Origin: CAJUOR01 sp964596105
GTDB lineage: Bacteria; Bacillota_I; Bacilli_A; Erysipelotrichales; Coprobacillaceae
Assembly: GCA_964596105.1 (NCBI GenBank)
Contig: CAZQRT010000013.1
Coordinates: 1-23,019 of the forward strand
Direction of reading: 5' to 3'
Length of the DNA stretch: 23,019 nucleotides
Positions 1 to 7,848 of the stretch are shown piece by piece (the stretch's first letter is position 1; each line of letters begins with the position of its first letter). The notes beneath the pieces were generated by a model, which had not been told where the DNA came from, made no database searches, and saw only the letters and a list, made by a program, of their open reading frames with translations. The translations under genes were made by a program, and so were the position numbers.

Positions 1-123
1 GATTTTGAGAAACAGGGCCTGGCAATTACCGGAAAAGTCGGGCAGGGCGAGGCCAGACTGTTTCAAATACGGGATATTGTGGACTTTGGAAAGAAGTGGA
101 TGCATGAAAGCGGTCATCTTTGA
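1..123 (+). CDS. C-terminal fragment of an unidentified protein (truncated by window edge)
   Basis: Reading frame 1 is open from the first base to a TGA at 121-123 and gives 40 residues ending in ...KKWMHESGHL. The composition is protein-like (GLAITGKVGQGEARLFQIRD) and the frame runs in from outside the window. The downstream HAD gene starts at 104, inside this frame, giving a 20-nt overlap typical of operon neighbours. I do not recognise the family from this short tail, so no function is offered. It could be chance, but the unbroken frame and the close start of the next gene favour a real gene end. Confidence 0.5.
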   Translation, partial: DFEKQGLAITGKVGQGEARLFQIRDIVDFGKKWMHESGHL

Positions 124-706
124 TCTGGACGGCACCCTGCTTGATTCATTAGGGGTGTTTTTAAAGGTCGATGAGCAGTTTTTTTTGAAAAGAGACATGG
201 TGATGCCATCTGATTATCAGAAGGCGATTTTAAGCATGTCTTTTTATGATGCCGCCGTTTATACGATCGACCGGTTTCAGCTTCAGGAAAAACCGGAGGA
301 TATCGTCCAGGAGTGGATCATGACGACAAAAGACCTCTATCAAAACGAGGTCGGTTTAAAAAAAGGGGGTCTGCCCCTGTTACAAAGATTAAACAAAAAG
401 AAAATTCCCGTCATCGCGGCGACGAGCTGCCTGCCGGTATTTTATGAGCCGTGCCTGAAAAGACTGGGGGTCGATTCTTTCATCTCCCGCGTGTTTTGCA
501 GCGAAACAATGAAGCTTTCCAAGCGAGATCCGTTATTTTATCAGGCCGTTTTTGATTATTTAAATCGCGCGCCCGCGGAGATTGTCCTTTTTGATGATGA
601 TCCCCTGCAGATTCGTTTCGCGAAAACGCTGGGATTAAACACCATTCAGGTTGCCGCGGACAGTGATTTAAACATTCTTTTTGACAAATATTTATTACAA
701 GAGTAA
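104..706 (+). CDS. HAD-superfamily hydrolase (phosphoglycolate phosphatase/beta-phosphoglucomutase-like)
   Basis: A cytosolic 200-residue phosphatase-type enzyme. The start at 104 puts the HAD motif I (DLDGT, nucleophile Asp7 and acid/base Asp9) at the N-terminus, where the family has it. Extending further upstream would add residues belonging to the previous gene's overlap. An all-helical cap region follows (about residues 18-85), then motif II around AATSC, motif III Lys in KLSKRDP, and motif IV acidic cluster LFDDDP. This order and the cap between motifs I and II place it in subfamily I (Gph/PgmB-like). These phosphatases hydrolyse small phosphorylated metabolites, but the substrate cannot be read from the sequence. 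The ribosome binding site is weak (AAGAAGTGG). Its last codons contain the promoter of pepC. Confidence 0.85.
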   Translation: MKAVIFDLDGTLLDSLGVFLKVDEQFFLKRDMVMPSDYQKAILSMSFYDAAVYTIDRFQLQEKPEDIVQEWIMTTKDLYQNEVGLKKGGLPLLQRLNKKKIPVIAATSCLPVFYEPCLKRLGVDSFISRVFCSETMKLSKRDPLFYQAVFDYLNRAPAEIVLFDDDPLQIRFAKTLGLNTIQVAADSDLNILFDKYLLQE

Positions 707-709
707 AAT
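681..709 (+). promoter_or_regulatory. SigA promoter of pepC, embedded in the HAD gene's 3' end
   Basis: TTGACA at 681-686, a 17-nt spacer, and TAAAAT at 704-709. The -35 box encodes the penultimate residues of the HAD protein, and the first three bases of the -10 box are that gene's TAA stop. Expected start of transcription is near 716, giving a leader of about 19 nt that carries the AGGAGG at 721-726. Confidence 0.75.
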
Positions 710-734
710 AAATAAGAAAAAGGAGGAAAAGAAA

Positions 735-2075
735 GTGAAAGATGCGAAAGCAGTTAGTATGGAAGCCTTGGCCGGTTATCAGAAGAAATATGATGACAAC
801 CAGCTCGCCAAGGTGATGACGCGCGCGTTAAACAAAAATACGATTTCTACCATCGCGGTGGAGCCAAGCGTTCTCGTCAAGGACAAGATGAATTTTTCCA
901 TCGATATCCCGACGATGACCGCCACTAATCAGCAGGGCAGCGGACGCTGCTGGCTGTTCGCCGGTCTTAATGTCCTGCGTGAGATTGTCGCGAAAAAATG
1001 CGGCATCAAAGAGTTCGAACTGTCCCAGAACTACGCGGCTTTCTATGACAAGTTTGAAAAGATCAACTATTTTCTGGAATCCGTGATCGATCTTCGTGAC
1101 CGCTCCTGCGACGACCGCACCCTGAACTGGGTTTTGCATACCGGCATTCAGGATGGCGGACAGTGGGATATGCTCGTGAATGTGATCAAGAAATATGGTA
1201 TCGTGCCAAAGGACGCCATGGATGAAAGCCAGGCCAGCGCCAACACCCGTGAGGTTTGCGGCCTGATCAACACCAAGCTTCGTCAGTATGCCTGCGAGAT
1301 TCAAAAGATGGACAAAGCCGGCAAGACGATTGATGACATTCACGCCAGAAAGAACGAAATGTTAAGCGAAATGTACGGTTTCCTCTGCACCTGCTTTGGG
1401 GTGCCGCCGAAATCCTTTGATTTTGAGTATGTGGACAAAGACAAAAACTATCATCTCGAAACCGGCTTAACACCGATGACTTTCTACCAGAACTATGTCG
1501 GCGATATTCTCGATGACTACATCAGCATCATCAACGCCCCGACCAAAGACAAACCTTATGGAAAGACTTTCACGGTTGCTTATTTAGGCAATGTGGTAGG
1601 CGGCAGTGAGATCAAATATCTGAACGTCGAGATGGAAACGCTGAAGAGCCTCGTTTTAAAGACCCTGCAGGACGGCGAAGTCGTATGGTTTGGCAGTGAC
1701 TGCGGCAAATTCGGCAGCCGCGACGCCGGCATCTGGGATGATCGGGCTTTCCATTATGAGGACGCTTTCCAGATGGACTTCTCCATGACCAAGGAAGAAA
1801 TGCTTGACTACGCGCACAGCGCCATGAATCACGCCATGGTCATCACCGGTGTCAATGTCGTTGACGGCAAGCCGACCAAGTGGAAGATTGAGAACAGCTG
1901 GGGCGACAAAGCCGGCAACAACGGTTATTACGTGATGAGTGACAGCTGGTTTGACAAGTTCGTCTATCAGGCAGTTATCAATAAAAAATACTTGCCGGAA
2001 GAGTTAAAACAGGCCTGGGAAGAAGACCCGATCGTTTTAAATCCTTGGGATCCGATGGGATCGCTGGCAGACTAA
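735..2075 (+). CDS. pepC: Aminopeptidase C (C1B cysteine peptidase, bleomycin hydrolase family)
   Basis: A cytosolic cysteine aminopeptidase that removes N-terminal residues from peptides in nutrient-peptide and protein turnover. The GTG at 735 is chosen because a perfect AGGAGG lies 8 nt upstream (721-726) and any longer start would fall in the promoter. The product has 446 residues, the normal PepC length (about 435-450). The papain-like triad is complete: Gln66/67 of the oxyanion hole and nucleophile Cys72 in NQQGSGRCWLF, catalytic His in MNHAMVITGV, and Asn in KIENSWGD. The family forms a hexameric barrel with the active sites inside and the C-terminus near the active site. It is a single-gene unit with its own promoter and a strong terminator. 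Assignment is secure. Confidence 0.96.
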   Translation: MKDAKAVSMEALAGYQKKYDDNQLAKVMTRALNKNTISTIAVEPSVLVKDKMNFSIDIPTMTATNQQGSGRCWLFAGLNVLREIVAKKCGIKEFELSQNYAAFYDKFEKINYFLESVIDLRDRSCDDRTLNWVLHTGIQDGGQWDMLVNVIKKYGIVPKDAMDESQASANTREVCGLINTKLRQYACEIQKMDKAGKTIDDIHARKNEMLSEMYGFLCTCFGVPPKSFDFEYVDKDKNYHLETGLTPMTFYQNYVGDILDDYISIINAPTKDKPYGKTFTVAYLGNVVGGSEIKYLNVEMETLKSLVLKTLQDGEVVWFGSDCGKFGSRDAGIWDDRAFHYEDAFQMDFSMTKEEMLDYAHSAMNHAMVITGVNVVDGKPTKWKIENSWGDKAGNNGYYVMSDSWFDKFVYQAVINKKYLPEELKQAWEEDPIVLNPWDPMGSLAD

Positions 2076-2081
2076 ACAAAG

Positions 2082-2110
2082 ACAGCGTGGCGAAAGTCAT
2101 GCTGTTTTTT
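2082..2110 (+). terminator. Intrinsic terminator of pepC
   Basis: A 10-bp stem (2082-2091 with 2096-2105, two G-U pairs) is closed by a GAAA tetraloop (2092-2095) and followed directly by a run of six T at 2105-2110, with a second T-run at 2113-2118. It begins 6 nt after the pepC stop. Confidence 0.85.
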
Positions 2111-2168
2111 AATTTTTTGACTTTTTAATTCACGCCCGCTTAATAGTGGCTGTGAAGCCGGCACTTTT

Positions 2169-2197
2169 TTGACTGCAAAAATCAATTCTGGTATGAT
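2169..2197 (+). promoter_or_regulatory. SigA promoter of the unknown-WYL-glycosidase operon
   Basis: TTGACT at 2169-2174, 17-nt spacer, TATGAT at 2192-2197. Expected transcription start is near 2204, about 19 nt before the ATG at 2223 and just ahead of the AAAGGAG ribosome binding site at 2208-2214. Confidence 0.75.
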
Positions 2198-2222
2198 ATC
2201 AGCAGTTAAAGGAGTGAGAGAT

Positions 2223-2873
2223 ATGACCTGTCAATCTTACGAAGAAGCTTATGACCGTGATTTCTGGACCGCCAAAATGCGGGTGCTCAAACTCGCGGAC
2301 GACTACCGCATGCCCGGAATAGAGAAAACCATCCTTCTGGCCAGTGATTTCGACGCTTTAAAAAAATGCGTCGCGAATCATGAATACTTGTCGAAAAGGC
2401 TTTTCAATCATCTCAGATACCGGGTTGAACACAGTTCTGATCCTGATGAGATGGAAAGCGCGCTCGTGGACATGGCGCTGCTTCTGGACTGGCATGATCC
2501 ATTGTACACCAACTACCGCCAGCATTTGAAAAAACGCTTCAGCAGGCTGATGGACCCTTATCTGGACAGCGACATCTACTGCCTGATGCGCCATCTGATG
2601 AAGCCGGGCGAACTCAAAAAGTGGCTGGAATCGATTCCCGATGACGATCCCCTTCAGCAATATTTCCTTTGTCATATCTATTTGATTGAAGGAAACACAA
2701 AAAAGGCTTATCATTACCTTAAGACATGTCCTTATACGGGCGTCTTGTTAGAATATGACGGGCTTTTGCGCGCGGCCGATCCATTTCGCTACCGCCGCGT
2801 CATTCAGAAAGTTCAGCCGCGTCATTTTTGGGAAGGTCATGGATTATGGATGAAAAAGCAATTGAAATTTTAA
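2223..2873 (+). CDS. Uncharacterised helical protein, first gene of the WYL operon
   Basis: A 216-residue protein that I do not recognise. The ATG at 2223 has AAAGGAG 8 nt upstream and sits 26 nt after a consensus -10 box, so the start is well supported. There is no signal peptide or membrane segment. The sequence is rich in charged and aromatic residues and looks almost entirely alpha-helical, with helix-turn-helix repeat character (for example around DPLQQYFLCHIYLIEGNTKKAY, split here as a TPR-like pair), but no canonical TPR or HEAT motif can be claimed. It overlaps the following WYL regulator by 28 nt, implying translational coupling, so it may act with that regulator, as a partner or ligand-sensing accessory protein. 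That role is inference only. Confidence 0.8.
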   Translation: MTCQSYEEAYDRDFWTAKMRVLKLADDYRMPGIEKTILLASDFDALKKCVANHEYLSKRLFNHLRYRVEHSSDPDEMESALVDMALLLDWHDPLYTNYRQHLKKRFSRLMDPYLDSDIYCLMRHLMKPGELKKWLESIPDDDPLQQYFLCHIYLIEGNTKKAYHYLKTCPYTGVLLEYDGLLRAADPFRYRRVIQKVQPRHFWEGHGLWMKKQLKF

Positions 2874-3844
2874 GAGTCATCATTGAAAACGGCCCGGTCA
2901 AAAGACCGGAAATCGCCGCCCGCCTCAGTTTTAAGATTCACGTCGACACGATCAGCGAGATCATCGCGCGCTGGAATACCCTTTTTCAAAGCATTGGCGA
3001 CAAAAGCATGCGCATCACCTACACGCATAATATCGGCTATGAGTTAAATCACGATTATTTCTCCCCGGGGCGCGCAAGATTCCTTCGTGACGCGGTGCGC
3101 GCCGCGACGGTGCTTTCGGAAAAAGAAAAGCGGATCCTTTCCGAACTGCTTTTCCCATTCACGAAAGAAATGACGGAAAGCGCCGAGGAGGACAGCTTTC
3201 TCGTGCGCCTGGAAATCATCGACCGCGCCATTCAAAACCGCAAAACCCTGCGCTTCAGCTATGTCCACTATGTCGTGGAAAATCCCGAACATCCCGCTCT
3301 CGTTGTCAAATACCGTACCAACGGCAATGATCATACCGATAAGAGCGGCCTGACGTATCTGATCAGCCCTTATGAGTTATTCATGTATAAAGGGCAGTAC
3401 TACCTGCTCGGATACTGCGATAAAAGGGCAGATCAGCTTAGCGTATTCCGCGTTGACCGCATGCGCGATATCCGCCCGAGCCGCCCGTACTACAAAGATC
3501 AGTATCTGGCATTGGCCAAGGATGAGAACACGAGATTAAAAATGGTCAACATGTACATCGGTACCGAAATTCTCCCGGAGATCACGATCCGTTTTGAAGA
3601 TACCGCTTTAGCGGCCATCATCGATCAGTTTGGCACGGATCTCGATCTGGAAAGCTGCCCCGACGCCAAAGATCACTACCTCATGACCATTCACGACTAC
3701 GCCGTGACCGACGGCCTGTTAGGGTGGCTGTTAATGATGGGCGATCAGGTGCAGATCATCAGACCCCTGGAATTAAAAGACCAGTTCCTCGCGCGGCTCG
3801 CGGCGATCCAGGCGCTTTATGACAGTGAGGATGAGGCGGTATGA
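2846..3844 (+). CDS. WYL-domain transcriptional regulator
   Basis: A predicted cytosolic DNA-binding regulator of 332 residues. The ATG at 2846 is preceded by GGAAGG with 9-nt spacing, and an upstream TTG at 2828 is a weaker alternative. Residues 1-70 form a winged-helix-type HTH (GPVKRPEIAARLSFK...). The WYL domain spans about 125-210, with the signature YYLLGYCDK at 185-193 and the FRVDRMRDI strand at 201-209, and a WCX-like C-terminal extension follows. WYL domains are Sm-fold modules believed to bind ligands (often nucleic acid or nucleotide) and switch the attached HTH. The gene overlaps its upstream neighbour by 28 nt and the downstream lipoprotein gene by 4 nt (ATGA), so the three form one transcript. 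The likely target is its own operon, which cannot be shown here. Confidence 0.9.
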   Translation: MDEKAIEILRVIIENGPVKRPEIAARLSFKIHVDTISEIIARWNTLFQSIGDKSMRITYTHNIGYELNHDYFSPGRARFLRDAVRAATVLSEKEKRILSELLFPFTKEMTESAEEDSFLVRLEIIDRAIQNRKTLRFSYVHYVVENPEHPALVVKYRTNGNDHTDKSGLTYLISPYELFMYKGQYYLLGYCDKRADQLSVFRVDRMRDIRPSRPYYKDQYLALAKDENTRLKMVNMYIGTEILPEITIRFEDTALAAIIDQFGTDLDLESCPDAKDHYLMTIHDYAVTDGLLGWLLMMGDQVQIIRPLELKDQFLARLAAIQALYDSEDEAV

Positions 3845-5484
3845 GAAACAGTCTCTTGTTTTTGTGCCTGCTTTTGATCGTCATCGCGGGCTGCGAAAAA
3901 AAAGAGGATCCCGTCCGGTATTTAGCCGGGGATGAAGCGGCGGTCCCGCTCATCAAAGATGAGGAGAAGACCGCCCTGCCGCGCGGCACCGCGGTCTATC
4001 TTGACAAAATCAGCGATGAAACAGCCACCGTCTACACCCTGGATGAAGATAACAACAAAACGGTTTATACTGTGGATTATACACGTTTAAAAGAAAATAT
4101 CGATGAGGTCGTCACCAATGAAAGCGTCACGGTGAACATGCTCTTAAATTTAAGAAAAGACCGCGGTGATGATATCAGCGATATTACCGCCGCCAAAGGC
4201 GAAAAGTTAAAAGTCACGGGCGTCAATGCCGCGCGCGATTTGAACGCGGACGGCACCGTCGACGGTTACCTGGTGGAAAAAGACGGCGAGACCTGCTGGG
4301 TTGACACCTTCTACACGACGGCGGAAACGTTCGATAAAACCGTTTTGACAACCTCCGATTATTTTGACCGCAGGTATGGCGAGGGCTACTCGCGAAAAAC
4401 ATATATCGATGATGTGACCTATCTGAACTGTCCCAAGCCGGATTTCGCGGATAATCCGCTAAGAAAGGATATTCGCGCCGTCCATACCGGTTTGACCGTC
4501 GCGATTGATCAGAAAGACTATCTGATCTCTTTAATCAAAGACAGCGGGCTGAATGCCCTGGTGATGGAAATCAAATCCGACGACGGCCGTCTCATGTTTC
4601 AAAGCGATACCGCTAAAACAGTTTTAAAAGACACCAAGGCCGCTTTTCAAAACAGCCTCTCCAAAGCGGACTTCCAGGCTTTGATCGACAGCTATCATGA
4701 GCAGGGCATCTATGTCATCGGGCGCATGGCGGCTTTCAAAGACCCGGTGCTGGCGAAAAACATTCCTGATATCGCCATCAAAGACGCCGCGGGGAAACTT
4801 CTCACCCATGACGGCCTGTACTGGCCTTCCCCTTACTCGCGCGTCGCCTGGCGCTATAATGCCGGGATAGCCAGGGAAGCCGCGGAGCTGGGCGTCAATG
4901 AGATCCAGTTTGATTATGTGCGCTTCCCGGACGGCATGGATGATGAGGGCATCGATTATGTCAATCAGTATCAGGAATCCAAGGTGCAGGCGATCACCGG
5001 CTTTCTGTATTACGCGCGCGACGAGCTGCACGCTCTGGACACGTATTTGAGCGCCGATGTGTTTGGCTGGAACATGATTTGCGGGGATGATCAGGACATC
5101 GGGCAGTTTGTGCCGGCGATGGCCACCGTCGTCGATTTTATCAGCCCGATGGCTTATCCCGATCATTTCTCGGCCGGACAGCTGGGCCTGGCGCTGCCGT
5201 GGCAGGAACCCGGCCGGCTGCAAAAAGAATTCACCGCCAAATCCATGGCCATCCTGAATCAGCTGCAGTCGCCCGCCATTTACCGCACCTGGATTCAGGG
5301 TTACTCCTGCCTGGACTGGGTGTGCGACGGGACATCCGGAAATCCGGCCCGCGATTACGGTCCCGACGATATGGCCAGCCAGATCAGCGGCATCAAGGAA
5401 GCCGGGCAGCAGGGCTATATGGTATGGTCAGGCAATGGCGGTCAGGAGATGTTTGACTGGCGCAAGTCCGGTTTTATCGAATAA
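3841..5484 (+). CDS. Lipoprotein with putative glycoside hydrolase domain (DUF4015/PF13200-like)
   Basis: A 547-residue exported protein. The N-terminus is a lipoprotein signal (hydrophobic stretch 5-16, lipobox VIAGC with Cys18), so it should be anchored on the outer face of the membrane. Residues about 90-155 resemble a small SH3-like beta module (NMLLNLRKDRGDDISDI...). From about residue 210 to the end is a TIM-barrel-like region with hallmarks of the DUF4015 putative glycosyl hydrolase family: RAVHTGLTVA, LVMEIKSDDG, GIYVIGRMAAFKDP, IQFDYVRFPDG, SADVFGW, SPMAYPDHF and YMVWSGNGG. The acidic residues in QFDYVRFPDG and MEIKSDDG are candidate catalytic groups. The substrate is unknown, and a cell-surface or wall polysaccharide is plausible. 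Start overlaps the WYL gene by 4 nt. The domain call comes from remembered motifs, not a search. Confidence 0.85.
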   Translation: MRNSLLFLCLLLIVIAGCEKKEDPVRYLAGDEAAVPLIKDEEKTALPRGTAVYLDKISDETATVYTLDEDNNKTVYTVDYTRLKENIDEVVTNESVTVNMLLNLRKDRGDDISDITAAKGEKLKVTGVNAARDLNADGTVDGYLVEKDGETCWVDTFYTTAETFDKTVLTTSDYFDRRYGEGYSRKTYIDDVTYLNCPKPDFADNPLRKDIRAVHTGLTVAIDQKDYLISLIKDSGLNALVMEIKSDDGRLMFQSDTAKTVLKDTKAAFQNSLSKADFQALIDSYHEQGIYVIGRMAAFKDPVLAKNIPDIAIKDAAGKLLTHDGLYWPSPYSRVAWRYNAGIAREAAELGVNEIQFDYVRFPDGMDDEGIDYVNQYQESKVQAITGFLYYARDELHALDTYLSADVFGWNMICGDDQDIGQFVPAMATVVDFISPMAYPDHFSAGQLGLALPWQEPGRLQKEFTAKSMAILNQLQSPAIYRTWIQGYSCLDWVCDGTSGNPARDYGPDDMASQISGIKEAGQQGYMVWSGNGGQEMFDWRKSGFIE

Positions 5485-5508
5485 AAAAAAACCGGCTTGA
5501 ACCGGTTT
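5483..5508. terminator. Shared hairpin between convergent lipoprotein and asd genes
   Basis: A 7-bp GC-containing stem (5489-5495 with 5502-5508, 6-nt loop) is preceded on the + strand by A9 (5483-5491). Read on the minus strand this is a hairpin followed by a T-run, a good terminator for asd. On the + strand the trailing T-run is only three bases, so termination of the lipoprotein operon is weaker. The asd stop codon lies at 5507-5509, at the edge of the hairpin. Confidence 0.7.
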
Positions 5509-6541
5509 ATAAAAGCCCCATGCTGATCATCGTTTTGCCGATGTCAATCGAGTTGTAGGCCGCGCCTTTCATGAGCTGATCGGCGACAATCCACAGCGAT
5601 AACGCGTTGTCGCGGTCAAGATCCATGCGCACGCGGCCGACATAGACCTTTTCGCTTCCCGTATGGTCAATGACCATCGGATAGACCTGATTAGCAATAT
5701 CATCCACTAACACCACGCCCGTGGAGTGCGCCAGGATATCTTTCGCCCCGGCCGGCTCCATGGGTTTTCTTGTCTCAATATAGACGCTTTCACTGTGGCC
5801 TCTTAAGACGGGAACGCGCACGCAAGTGGCGTTGACGGCGATCTTTTTATGAAACATTTTCTGTGTCTCATTGACCATTTTTAACTCCTCTTTCGTATAG
5901 CCATTATCGAGGTTAAACAGATCAATCTGGGGAATGCAGTTAAAAGCGATCTGATAATGCTTTTGATCGGCCGCGCACGGCAGCACTTCGCAGACCGGCT
6001 CTTCCTCATTTAAGACCGCCCGGGTCTGGGCATAGAGTTCTTTCATGCCCGCCACGCCCGCGCCGGAAACCGCCTGGTAGGTCGAAACCACGATCCGCTC
6101 GATATCATAGGCGTCATCCAGGCCTTTTAAAGCGGAAACCATCTGGATGGTGGAGCAGTTGGGATTGGCGATGATGCCGTGATGATTTTTGAGATCCTCA
6201 GCGTTTACTTCCGGCACCACGAGGGGGACATCCTCATGCATGCGAAAGTAGCTCGTGTTGTCAATGCAGACGGCCCCGGCCTTGACGGCGTAAGGCACAA
6301 ACTCTGCCGAGACGCTGCCGCCGGCGGAAAAGAAAGCCACATCGATGCCTTTAAAGCTGTCTTTGGTCAGGGTGTGCACGGTAAAAGACTGGCCCTGCTC
6401 GGTGATGATTTTGCCTTCGGAACGGGCGCTGGCCAGAAGGGTAATACTCTGATAGGGGAAATCAAACTGCAGCACGCAGCGCAGCATTTCCCGGCCGACC
6501 GCGCCGGTGGCGCCGACGATGGCGACATTATATGTTCTCAT
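5507..6541 (-). CDS. asd: Aspartate-semialdehyde dehydrogenase
   Basis: Catalyses NADPH-dependent reduction of aspartyl-4-phosphate to aspartate 4-semialdehyde, the branch point to lysine/diaminopimelate, threonine and methionine. The product has 344 residues. The start at 6541 gives the expected N-terminal Rossmann motif (YNVAIVGATGAVGREML) and has AGGAGG about 9 nt upstream. The catalytic Cys129 is in IANPNCSTIQ, the substrate-binding segment is SGAGVAGMKEL, and the active-site His249 is in VPVLRGHSES. It is the second gene of a lysC-asd operon, overlapping lysC by 14 nt (6528-6541), which should couple translation of the two consecutive enzymes. Length and motifs match the Gram-positive/USG-1-like branch. 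Confidence 0.96.
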   Translation of the reverse strand: MRTYNVAIVGATGAVGREMLRCVLQFDFPYQSITLLASARSEGKIITEQGQSFTVHTLTKDSFKGIDVAFFSAGGSVSAEFVPYAVKAGAVCIDNTSYFRMHEDVPLVVPEVNAEDLKNHHGIIANPNCSTIQMVSALKGLDDAYDIERIVVSTYQAVSGAGVAGMKELYAQTRAVLNEEEPVCEVLPCAADQKHYQIAFNCIPQIDLFNLDNGYTKEELKMVNETQKMFHKKIAVNATCVRVPVLRGHSESVYIETRKPMEPAGAKDILAHSTGVVLVDDIANQVYPMVIDHTGSEKVYVGRVRMDLDRDNALSLWIVADQLMKGAAYNSIDIGKTMISMGLL

Positions 6542-7772
6542 GGAAATATTCCTCCTTGGTCTGACTGAAAAAGTGGTCATGCAGTAATATTTCGGCTTCG
6601 CGCATGTCTTTTTTATCGACAAAAAACCGCGCGCAGATATCTTCGCTGTCCGAGTTAATAATATTGATGCCCTTTGAAAGCAGCGTGTAAACGGCGTCCT
6701 CATAGATCTTCGGGTAGCTGGCCAGATCATCGCCGACAATGGAGATGCGGCCGATGCCGCCGCGCATGACAATCCGGGAAAAATTCAGCTCATAGCGAAG
6801 ATCATTTAAAATCCTAGTCGCTTTCGGGGCGTCCTCTTCATTGACAATGAGCGAATAAGTGCCGGGATAGCCGTTCTGATAATAAGCCGACAGCACTTTC
6901 ACGCCTTCTTTCAACAGCTGCTGCTTCATCATCTCAACATTCTCAGACGTCGGATTGAAATGGTGAAGATGGATGAGGGCGTTATTAAACGATCCGGTCA
7001 CGCCGCTGATGACATACTTTTCCTGATGGGCGTACTGATCGCTGACCAGCGTGCCCCAGCCGTTGGAGAAGGAGGAGCGGGCGTGAATGGTGACATTGTG
7101 CTGTTTGGCCATCTCGACACAGCGGTGATTTAAAACCTGACTGCCCTCCAGGGAAAGTTTAAACATCGCCTGATGGGAGATATAGGGGAGGCGAAAAGCG
7201 TTGGGAACCAGGCGCGGGTCGGCGGTAAACACCCCGCTGACATCCGAGTAAATCTCCACGAATTCCGCCTTTAAAGCGATCGCTAAAGCCAGCGCGGTGA
7301 GATCACTGCCGCCTCTTCCCAGGGTCGTGACGATATGATCTCTGGTATGGCCCTGAAAGCCCGGGCAGATCACCACGTCGTATTTTTCCAGCTTTTCTAA
7401 GATCATCGCGGGATCGACCTCAAGAATGTTGGCGTTACTGAAATGATCGTCGGTAATAATGCCGATTTCCTCATTCGTCAGGGTGGTGACATTGTAATTG
7501 ATATTCATGAACTCGCTTTTCACGACCAGGCTGGAGATAATTTCCCCCAGGCTGGCCAGCCGGTCCAGCTCCTCGCCATTCAGCCCGCCTTTGCTTGGCA
7601 GCGCGTAAAGGGTATCGGTGGCATACGGATCGTCAAAGCGGCCCATGGCGGACACGACCGCGATAATCTTGTAGCCGTCATTGACCGCGCGCTGAATATG
7701 ATCGTAGATGCGGGTCCGGGCGTGCGGTGTCCCCGTCGATGTTCCGCCAAATTTCTGCACGATTATCTTCAT
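6528..7772 (-). CDS. lysC: Aspartate kinase
   Basis: Phosphorylates aspartate to aspartyl-4-phosphate, the first step of the lysine/threonine/methionine pathway. The product has 414 residues. The start at 7772 is chosen because GAGG lies 9 nt upstream, and an in-frame ATG at 7781 would sit directly on the Shine-Dalgarno. The kinase domain starts with KFGGTSTGT (residues 7-15), followed by GRGGSDLTALALA and EIYSDVSGVFTADPR. The C-terminal third (from about residue 290) contains two ACT-type regulatory regions, so allosteric feedback by an amino acid is expected, but which one cannot be read. Length and architecture fit monofunctional aspartokinases. It is transcribed with asd from its own promoter. 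Confidence 0.95.
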   Translation of the reverse strand: MKIIVQKFGGTSTGTPHARTRIYDHIQRAVNDGYKIIAVVSAMGRFDDPYATDTLYALPSKGGLNGEELDRLASLGEIISSLVVKSEFMNINYNVTTLTNEEIGIITDDHFSNANILEVDPAMILEKLEKYDVVICPGFQGHTRDHIVTTLGRGGSDLTALALAIALKAEFVEIYSDVSGVFTADPRLVPNAFRLPYISHQAMFKLSLEGSQVLNHRCVEMAKQHNVTIHARSSFSNGWGTLVSDQYAHQEKYVISGVTGSFNNALIHLHHFNPTSENVEMMKQQLLKEGVKVLSAYYQNGYPGTYSLIVNEEDAPKATRILNDLRYELNFSRIVMRGGIGRISIVGDDLASYPKIYEDAVYTLLSKGINIINSDSEDICARFFVDKKDMREAEILLHDHFFSQTKEEYFHENI

Positions 7773-7793
7773 AATTTTCATCCTCGCCGGGAC

Positions 7794-7822
7794 ATGATAG
7801 CATGATTCTTTTTGCTTGTCAA
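7794..7822 (-). promoter_or_regulatory. SigA promoter of lysC-asd
   Basis: On the minus strand, TTGACA (7817-7822), 17-nt spacer, TATCAT (7794-7799). Expected transcription start is near 7787, giving a leader of only about 15 nt. There is no room for a lysine riboswitch or T-box between this promoter and the gene. Confidence 0.8.
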
Positions 7823-7848
7823 TTTGCCCGTTTTTCTCTAAAATACCT

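Noticed and set aside
2145..2170. Possible second terminator hairpin (AGTG/CACT plus GCT/AGC with a 3-nt bulge) followed by T6
   Set aside because: The stem is short and bulged, and its T-run overlaps the -35 box of the next promoter. The hairpin at 2082-2110 already explains pepC termination.
4624..5223. Long open frame on the minus strand inside the glycosidase-like gene
   Set aside because: It lies wholly antisense to a well-supported gene, its product has no family character, and it reflects GC-rich codon bias.
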